Source: Anaerolineae bacterium
GTDB taxonomy: Bacteria; Chloroflexota; Anaerolineae; UBA4142; SHND01
Reading direction: 5' to 3'
Assembly (NCBI GenBank): GCA_020851635.1
Contig: JADZCJ010000140.1
Span: forward strand, 186,001-250,000
DNA: 64,000 nucleotides
Shown here: positions 58,677 through 64,000 of the stretch, piece after piece
Layout of the letters: each line of letters begins with the position of its first letter
Numbering within the stretch: position 1 is the first letter of the stretch
Notes under the pieces: model-generated
Told to the model about the DNA's origin: nothing
The model's input: only the letters and a program-made list of their open reading frames with translations
Databases searched by the model: none
Translations under genes and position numbers: made by a program

Positions 58677-60218
58677 TTATTGGTTCGGCAAGGCGGGAAA
58701 AGTTTGTGGCGCGTCGTTGCCTGTGAGCCAGAGATCTGTGGAATCGAGTTGAACGCGCGGATCGAGAATAAATTTGCGCGGAGTCGCCAGCGCGCGCTCG
58801 GCGGCTTCCAAATACAATCGCAAACGCGTCACCGCGGGCGCACTCGCATACGCTCCTTCGCGGGCAAGAAAGCGATTGGCTTCGCCTGTTGCGCGTGCGA
58901 TTTTGTCCGATTGATACGCGTTCGCTCCCTGGATCAACGTCTCTGCATCGCCGCGGGCGACGGGAACGATTTCGTTTTGATAGGCGAGGGCTTCATTCAC
59001 AAACGTATTCTTGTCCTCGCGCGCGCTTGCCACATCGCGGAATGCCGCAGCGACAGCTTCAGGCGGATTGCTTTCCAGGAGCTGCACATCCACCGCGCGC
59101 AAGCCGGCGTTGTACCCTTGCAAGGTATCCTGCAAGACCCGGAGCGCGCCCTGTTGAATCGCTGCCTTATCCGTCGTCAAGAGCGCGTCTACGCTTTTCT
59201 CGGCGACGACCTGACGCATCGCCGCTTCTGCGGCTTGACGCACTGTGTCGTCGGGCTTGACCATTTGAAATAAATACGCCGCAGGGTCGTCCACAACGTA
59301 ATGTGCACCCACGCGCACATTTACCAGACTTTGATCTCCGGTCATCATCAGCGCTGCCTTCGTTTCTACGCGGCGCACAGCGGATGGATTGACAAAATCC
59401 GCCCGGTCAACTGGCCATGGGAACCGATATTGCAGACCGGGCCCGTTCGGGGGACTAACAACTTGTCCAAAATGACGGACGACGGCGACCTGATCGGCCG
59501 GGACAGTGTAAATGCCTGTGAGCAAATACAACACCGCAAACATTGCGAGGGCGCCGAGCGCGAGGCGCCGCCAATTCCCCGGCGAATGTTCCGCGTGTTC
59601 GTCAATTTCTAACGCGCGCTGCGCGCGCAATGCCGCAATCGCGTCGCGCAAAATTTCGTACGCCGTGTATACAACGAACAAAACGACAACAACCGCTGCC
59701 GCGCGATCCAGGTTTGGTAAGCCCAGCGCAGACCCGGCCAGACCTGCAACGACGATGATGCTCGCGTACAAGTCAATGCGCGCGTGATAGCCGCTGGCAA
59801 TGAGCGCAGGCGAATTGGTCTCCTTGCCAACATAGAGTTTGTAGCGCGAGGTGAACCATGCAACGAGGACGGTGAGAATCGCGGCGAAGGTGACAGGAAG
59901 TAGATTTTTCAATTCGACATCGCCGCCCTGCATCACTTCACGGAAAATGTCGAACGCGGCGTACAGCATAAAGAGGCCGACGACAACGGCAAGGAGGTTT
60001 TCAATCATCGCGGCGGCGTTGCGCCGCTGCACGCTCGCGGTACGCGCGAGCAGCAGCCCGACGAGAATAAAGACGCCGAGAAACAGATCGCCGAACGAAT
60101 GGACGGCGCCCGCTTGCAGCGACAAACTGCCCGACGCATTCGCCAGCCAGAACTTCACGGCGACAAGTAGTGCGTCAATAAAGAGTGTAATCAGAATGGT
60201 GCGTTCTTTACGATTCAT
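58677..60218 (-). CDS. CDF transporter-HflK (SPFH) fusion
   Basis: A 513-residue chimera. Residues 1-200 form a cation diffusion facilitator membrane domain with both halves of the metal site intact: HSFGD (TM2) and HARID (TM5). Residues 225-513 form an SPFH/HflK domain: helix (about 220-242), IYTVPADQVAVVRHFGQVV, and a long coil with ASAREDKNTFVNEALAYQNEIVPVARGDAE. It therefore couples a metal transporter to a membrane-scaffold domain, in the same operon as stand-alone HflK and HflC. The usual cytoplasmic CDF C-terminal domain is replaced by the SPFH part. Confidence 0.92.
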   Translation of the reverse strand: MNRKERTILITLFIDALLVAVKFWLANASGSLSLQAGAVHSFGDLFLGVFILVGLLLARTASVQRRNAAAMIENLLAVVVGLFMLYAAFDIFREVMQGGDVELKNLLPVTFAAILTVLVAWFTSRYKLYVGKETNSPALIASGYHARIDLYASIIVVAGLAGSALGLPNLDRAAAVVVVLFVVYTAYEILRDAIAALRAQRALEIDEHAEHSPGNWRRLALGALAMFAVLYLLTGIYTVPADQVAVVRHFGQVVSPPNGPGLQYRFPWPVDRADFVNPSAVRRVETKAALMMTGDQSLVNVRVGAHYVVDDPAAYLFQMVKPDDTVRQAAEAAMRQVVAEKSVDALLTTDKAAIQQGALRVLQDTLQGYNAGLRAVDVQLLESNPPEAVAAAFRDVASAREDKNTFVNEALAYQNEIVPVARGDAETLIQGANAYQSDKIARATGEANRFLAREGAYASAPAVTRLRLYLEAAERALATPRKFILDPRVQLDSTDLWLTGNDAPQTFPALPNQ

Positions 60219-60363
60219 AAGCGCATCGCTTGCCCGGCAGGCCCTTTCTGTTAAATTTGAATCGTTGTGCGTTCAGTCCTGAATTGAACATCACATGTCT
60301 CGCGCGCCGATACTGTGCGGTCACAGACGCAGCGAGAGTGAAGTTTGCAAGGCTCATGGATTT

Positions 60364-61020
60364 TTACGGTGCGGGTGTCGGCATCGAATGATCCATCGGC
60401 ATCGGTGTTACTTCAGGCAGCGGCGCGCTGCCTGATTTTTCCAACAATCCCTTCATATAATCGATTTCTGCCTGCTGCCCTTTGACAATGTTGTCCGCGA
60501 GACGTTTGACAATGGGCTGGGAGCCCTTTTGCAATTCCTCTTGCGCCATTGTCACGCCGCCTTCGTGATGACGAATCATTACCGTGAGAAATTGCTTTTC
60601 GAGTGCGGGGGAGGGCAGGGTTTTCAACGCGTTCACTTGTTCCTGCGTCGCCATGCCCATCATGTTTGCGGCTTGTCCGATCGGCGCGGCCGCTGGCTGT
60701 CCCCACATTTCGAGCCAGCCTTGCATCATGCCAATTTGGCCTTGTTGCGAAAGCATGATGTCGTACGCCATTGTTTTCAAGCCTTCGTCGTTCGTGCGGT
60801 CATGCAAATAGGTTGCCATTTCCACCGCTTGCGAATGATGTACGGTCATGTTTTGTGCAAAAGCAATATCGGCGCTCGAGACGCTGGGTTGGAAGAAGCG
60901 CGCGATCAGAAACCCAAGCCCGAACGCGGCGAGGACACCAACGATTCCGAGTGCCCACCACACGCGATTCGTTCTCGCTTCTTGCTCTTCCAACGGCGCT
61001 TGATCTGAATGGTCTTCCAT
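60364..61020 (-). CDS. DUF305-family exported protein
   Basis: A 218-residue protein: short cytoplasmic tail, one helix (about 22-44), then a DUF305 domain made of a helical bundle with the hallmark HHSQAVEMA near the first helix and IRHHEGGVTMAQEEL in the second. It ends with a Met/His-rich tail (MPMDHSMPTPAP). DUF305 proteins occur with copper genes and may bind copper through the HH pairs. GAGG lies 6 nt before ATG 61020. It overlaps the upstream gene's end region only at alternative starts. Confidence 0.88.
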   Translation of the reverse strand: MEDHSDQAPLEEQEARTNRVWWALGIVGVLAAFGLGFLIARFFQPSVSSADIAFAQNMTVHHSQAVEMATYLHDRTNDEGLKTMAYDIMLSQQGQIGMMQGWLEMWGQPAAAPIGQAANMMGMATQEQVNALKTLPSPALEKQFLTVMIRHHEGGVTMAQEELQKGSQPIVKRLADNIVKGQQAEIDYMKGLLEKSGSAPLPEVTPMPMDHSMPTPAP

Positions 61021-61028
61021 GCGATTCC

Positions 61029-61601
61029 TCATCCTAAAGGCGTTCCAAGCCCGCCGGCGCATGTTGCGCCGCGCTCAGGTGTAAAAGGTCCATTCTGGTA
61101 CGTCGAAATAAAGTTGGGTAAGCGAGGGTCATTCGCGTTGTTCATTTTGATCTGCGCACCCCACCCGCTCGCGGCAATCGCCGAGGGCAAGTCCTCAAAC
61201 GGCGAGAGCAAAACGTAACGCTGCCCGCGCGCGAGATTTTGCAATTGGCTAACCTGGTCGGCAGGCAAATCGGGTTGATATGTAATCCATAGTGCCCCAT
61301 GTTCCATCGAATGAACTGCATTTTCATTGCGAAGCGGCTGGTCATAGATGCCGCAGTTCTGCCAGACCGGATTATGTTCCCCACCAACCGGAGGGGTTTG
61401 CGCGTACGTCACTGCCTCGTCGGTGTGCCCTGCAGAGACGCTGGGAAAAATCTCAATCCCTTCTATCGGTCTCGTTTGTGTGGCAGAGAAAAGCAAGGTG
61501 CCCAGGAATACAAGTGCCACGATGCCTAATCCAATCCACAACCAGGGAATTTGCCGTGTCTGCCGTGCGGCTTGCGCGCGATTTTTATTTGCTCTAGTCA
61601 T
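61029..61601 (-). CDS. DUF3105-family membrane-anchored protein
   Basis: A 190-residue protein: short basic start, one helix (about 20-42), and a DUF3105 domain with the conserved YAQTPPVGGEHNPVWQNCGIYDQPL and NAVHSMEHGALWITYQPDL, then CAGG. The HxxW-Cys and HSMEHG motifs are likely metal- or redox-related. Function unknown. AAGGAGGAG precedes the ATG, and TGACA-T-TGTCA palindrome lies just upstream. It is followed by the DUF305 gene. Confidence 0.9.
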   Translation of the reverse strand: MTRANKNRAQAARQTRQIPWLWIGLGIVALVFLGTLLFSATQTRPIEGIEIFPSVSAGHTDEAVTYAQTPPVGGEHNPVWQNCGIYDQPLRNENAVHSMEHGALWITYQPDLPADQVSQLQNLARGQRYVLLSPFEDLPSAIAASGWGAQIKMNNANDPRLPNFISTYQNGPFTPERGATCAGGLGTPLG

Positions 61602-61872
61602 TTGCTCCTCCTTATCTTGACAATGTCACATTGAACGCATGTTCTACATTTCATGTGTTTCGACCGAAACTCGGAAAATTTAGTGGCGATTTGCCCAATT
61701 TTGATAGGTCGCGATTGTGCCAAGACGCCTATTGAGCATCAAACTGACCAACAACTCGTGTAAGAAAATGGGCTCCGCGTTCCCGGCTGATCCAAAATCT
61801 GCTGCCCTTGGACAAGATGAAAGTCCAAGCCGCGAAAATCAGAACAAGTGTCCGGAATCTAACATTCTCAAG

Positions 61873-62757
61873 TTATTCAAAAGTTGAAAAACGAATAGTG
61901 TCGAGAATAACAAGGGCGACGGCGACCGCCAAACGGTAAAAGACAAACACATCCATTGAATTGCGCTGCAAGTAATTCATCAAGAAACGAATGGCAAGCC
62001 ACCCCGTAACTGCCGCCGCCGCAAACCCTACCGGGAACAGCAACAACCCGTCCGTGGTCAAACTGCCTGCCTGAAATTCTTGAAAGACATCCCAGCCGCT
62101 CTTGAGACTTGCGCCGGCAATCAACGGCGCGCTCAACAGAAATGAAAACTTGGCCGCGTCCGCGCGTTTCAACCCGAGAAACAATCCTGCCGTCAAGGTT
62201 GCGCCCGAACGCGAAACCCCGGGGAAAATGGCAGCCGCTTGGGCAAGTCCGATGAGGAGAGCGTCGAGCCATTTCAACTGTTGCGTTGTGCGAACGTGCA
62301 TTGCGAGATGGTCTGCGACATACAGTAGCGCGCCAAAAAAAGCAATGAGACCTGCCATCAAGAGCACGGCGCCGGACGATAATGCCTCGTTAGGAGCATG
62401 AAATAGTTCCTCCACGCGGCTTTCCAGGGACGCGCCCACTATGAATCCGGGGATGCTGCCCAGGACAAGCAACCACACGAGCCTGCGATTTGTGTCGTTG
62501 CCGATCTTGCGTTCGGCAATGCTTGCCACGCCCGCCCGAAATAAATCGATCCATTGCGTTCTGAAAAACCACAAAACTGCGACGAGGGTGCCGAGGTGCA
62601 ATGCCACATCAAACGGCAAACTCTCCAACACCGGATCATTCCATCCCAGGAGCCAGGGTACCAGAATTAAATGGGCAGAACTTGAGATTGGAAGAAATTC
62701 AGTCAGTCCTTGCAGGATACCCAGCGCGATGGCTTGAAAGATGAGCGTCAAGTCCAT
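61873..62757 (-). CDS. uppP: Undecaprenyl-diphosphatase
   Basis: A 294-residue multi-helix membrane phosphatase that recycles undecaprenyl diphosphate for peptidoglycan and other polymer synthesis. The UppP/BacA signatures are clear: LQGLTEFLPISSSAHLILVPWLLG (about 15-38) and PGVSRSGATLTAGLFLGL (about 178-195). It lies 51 bp after the PCYCGC selenoprotein candidate on the same strand. Confidence 0.93.
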   Translation of the reverse strand: MDLTLIFQAIALGILQGLTEFLPISSSAHLILVPWLLGWNDPVLESLPFDVALHLGTLVAVLWFFRTQWIDLFRAGVASIAERKIGNDTNRRLVWLLVLGSIPGFIVGASLESRVEELFHAPNEALSSGAVLLMAGLIAFFGALLYVADHLAMHVRTTQQLKWLDALLIGLAQAAAIFPGVSRSGATLTAGLFLGLKRADAAKFSFLLSAPLIAGASLKSGWDVFQEFQAGSLTTDGLLLFPVGFAAAAVTGWLAIRFLMNYLQRNSMDVFVFYRLAVAVALVILDTIRFSTFE

Positions 62758-62808
62758 TTAATCTTGCTCGGGTTGCCTGTGTATTGGCGTTTCATCTTTC
62801 TTTCACTC

Positions 62809-63273
62809 CTATGGGGTCACGGTTTCTGTATTCGTTGGCTCTCCGAAACGGCTATAGTAGCCGTCAATGTAAGCGCGAATCTCGGCCAGAGACTTGCCCT
62901 CTTGCAACATTCGCATCGTGTCACGCACGATATCTACACAGATGCTTCAGCCCAATCCCATCTCGTCCCATTCCACCGTCCCATCGGGATTCACCTCTCG
63001 GACAAAACAATCTTTGACACTCTTGTGTGGCGCCTCACCGCTGTGACCGGCACCACAGCCGCAATAACACGGAATTTTTTGGAGCGTCTCTTGATTAGCG
63101 AGCGCAAACTGATACGCTTCGCGCACGTTCACAGGTGCGTTTTGCATTGCGACTGGCAAAGCAGACACCAGCGCAAGTTTTAACTTGTTCGGCGCTGTGC
63201 CTCCTCCGCACCCACCGAGCCAGGGCACCAGCGCGAGGAAGAGCAAGACGAATGCTGTCACTTGTTTCGTCAT
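62809..63273 (-). CDS. PCYCGC-motif lipoprotein, predicted selenoprotein (Sec109)
   Basis: The frame from ATG 63273 (AAGGAG upstream) runs to TAG at 62811-62809 with one in-frame TGA at codon 109. Before it: signal peptide with lipobox (LGGCGG), then PCYCGCG (68-74). After it the frame continues 45 codons without a stop (SICVDIVRDTMRM ... YYSRFGE). The paralogue at 16516 reads LGCSICVDI at this place; here it is LG-UGA-SICVDI, so UGA replaces the first Cys of a CxxC pair, giving UxxC. A hairpin with loop CGTGA begins its loop 21 nt after the UGA. Both sides of the UGA match the paralogue, so premature termination is unlikely. Confidence 0.78.
62915..62931 (-). promoter_or_regulatory. Predicted SECIS element (PCYCGC gene)
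   Basis: Minus strand: 6-bp stem ATCGTG/CACGAT (62931-62926 and 62920-62915) with 5-nt loop CGTGA; 21 nt lie between the UGA and the loop. The stem differs from that of the 19829 gene by one base pair. Confidence 0.65.
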
Positions 63274-63304
63274 GGTGACTCCTTTTCTACCCAAAAACCT
63301 TTTT

Positions 63305-63892
63305 CTATTGGTTACCTTCCTCAACCGGATAGCCCGCCTCGCGCCACGCGCGAAAACCCCCGCGAATCGCTTTCACATCGCTGTACCCGTTGTCCAACAA
63401 GACGCGCGCCGCACGGGCGCTTGATTCTTCAGCCGGTCAGGTACAATAGGTAAGAATCTCGGCTTGACGCGGCAAGGTTACATCGCCCGCCTCGATTTGT
63501 GCCAGGGGCAAAGAAACGGCATTCGCGATATGTCCTGCGGTATAATCGCCTTGTCCGCGGACATCAACGAAAACAGCATTCTTGACATCCCAACTCGTTT
63601 TGGCCTCAACGACCGATAGGCGCGGCACCTCGGGATAGGGGATTCCTTCGGCATCATGCACGTCCGGGACGCTGGCGGTGCCGGTAGAACTTGGTCGCAA
63701 TGCGCTAATAAGCAAAAAAGCAGCGACCGCGAGAACCAGCGCCCCGACGACCCATATCCAGACGGGAAAACGCGTGAGCCCACGCTCGACAGTCCGCTTG
63801 ACCGGAGTCCCGCACTTGGTGCAAAAGCGCTCTTCTGCGCGCAGCTTGTTCCCACAATTTGTACAATGAGAGAGTACGGCTGTTCTTGACAT
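63305..63892 (-). CDS. Zinc ribbon-membrane-rhodanese protein, predicted selenoprotein (Sec152)
   Basis: The frame from ATG 63892 (AAAGGA upstream) runs to TAG at 63307-63305 with one in-frame TGA at codon 152. Domains: zinc ribbon (CTNCGNKL ... RFCTKCG, about 10-28), a helix (about 45-67) and a rhodanese domain (about 88-190). At the active-site loop it reads YCT-UGA-PAEESSARAA; from memory this rhodanese group has YCTCP, so UGA replaces the catalytic-loop Cys, giving CTU. The frame then continues with the usual VLLDNGYSDVKAIRGGFRAWREAGYPVE. A hairpin with loop CGTGC starts 21 nt after the UGA. It lies 31 bp before the PCYCGC selenoprotein candidate. Confidence 0.78.
63406..63420 (-). promoter_or_regulatory. 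Predicted SECIS element (rhodanese gene)
   Basis: Minus strand: 5-bp stem GCGCC/GGCGC (63420-63416 and 63410-63406) with loop CGTGC, nearly the same loop and exactly the same UGA-to-loop distance (21 nt) as in the neighbouring PCYCGC gene. Confidence 0.6.
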
Positions 63893-64000
63893 TTCACATC
63901 CTTTCAGATTTATGACCAACAGTACGTGTTTCTTTTAAAGTGCGCGATGGTGTATTAGAGCCGGCACACCCGCCGCGATTCAAGGGCAATGAAAAATCGC

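Noticed and set aside
1-64000. Genome-wide reassignment of UGA to Trp or Gly
   Set aside because: Many intact genes use TGA as stop in tight ATGA overlaps (for example at lgt, the first kinase/regulator pair and the two FtsX permeases), so UGA is a normal stop here.
1-64000. CRISPR array, rRNA or tRNA genes
   Set aside because: No regularly spaced repeats, rRNA-like stretches or tRNA cloverleaf-like sequences were noticed in the intergenic regions.

Overview
The window looks like part of a chromosome (or large contig) of a Chloroflexota-type bacterium, possibly Anaerolineae-like. This is inferred from the mixture of genes: lipoprotein and Tat-lipoprotein exporters' substrates, CopC/CopD and PCYCGC-motif proteins, class III cyclases, IS630 and UppP. 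No rRNA, tRNA or other taxonomic marker is present, so the assignment is tentative. UGA is an ordinary stop here, because several ATGA start/stop overlaps use it.

Layout. 1-6544 (+): tail of a multicopper oxidase, small membrane and YHS (metal-binding) proteins, a YVTN beta-propeller, then a cytochrome b6-type operon ending in lgt. 6554-9053 (-): a merR-merB-merA mercury operon with a classic 19-bp-spacer MerR promoter. 9234-12577 (+): a Met-rich cupredoxin and an FTR1 iron permease split by an IS630 element. 12663-15496 (-): a two-component system and a DoxX protein. 15500-16500: duplicated short transcript and gene remnants. 16516-20311 (+): PCYCGC protein, two CuA proteins, a NosR/NapH-like ferredoxin and a DUF1573-like protein that appears to be a selenoprotein. 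20312-22841: remnants, a second copy of the short transcript, SRPBCC. 22842-29728 (-): ABC transporter with a YHS-fused ATPase plus companions. 29843-31948: decayed genes. 32037-38285 (-): two class III cyclases, methyltransferases, MFS, nucleoside phosphorylase. 38364-43210 (-): persulfide dioxygenase-rhodanese with an ArsR-rhodanese regulator, and a second two-component system. 43743-54144 (-): a copper/nitrite block (CopC-CopD-cytochrome c fusion, CDF, two CopC proteins, NirK). 54226-63892 (-): PPIase, HflK/HflC, a CDF-HflK fusion, DUF305, DUF3105, UppP and two adjacent UGA-containing selenoprotein candidates.

Theme. Most genes concern metal (Cu, Hg, Fe) handling, periplasmic redox chemistry, reactive sulfur and membrane quality control.

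The two most notable observations are new readings of the sequence. (1) Three genes carry an in-frame UGA exactly where their homologues or paralogue have a redox Cys; each UGA is followed by a short hairpin 18 or 21 nt downstream with a GU-containing 5-nt loop, the signature of bacterial SECIS elements. (2) A 12-bp palindrome (CGCYAWWTRGCG) occurs as tandem sites 23-24 bp apart at seven loci, each followed 23-24 nt later by a TANNNT -10 element. This defines a candidate regulon covering the cytochrome b operon, doxX, an ABC transporter operon, other small genes and both copies of an undescribed ~258-nt transcript.
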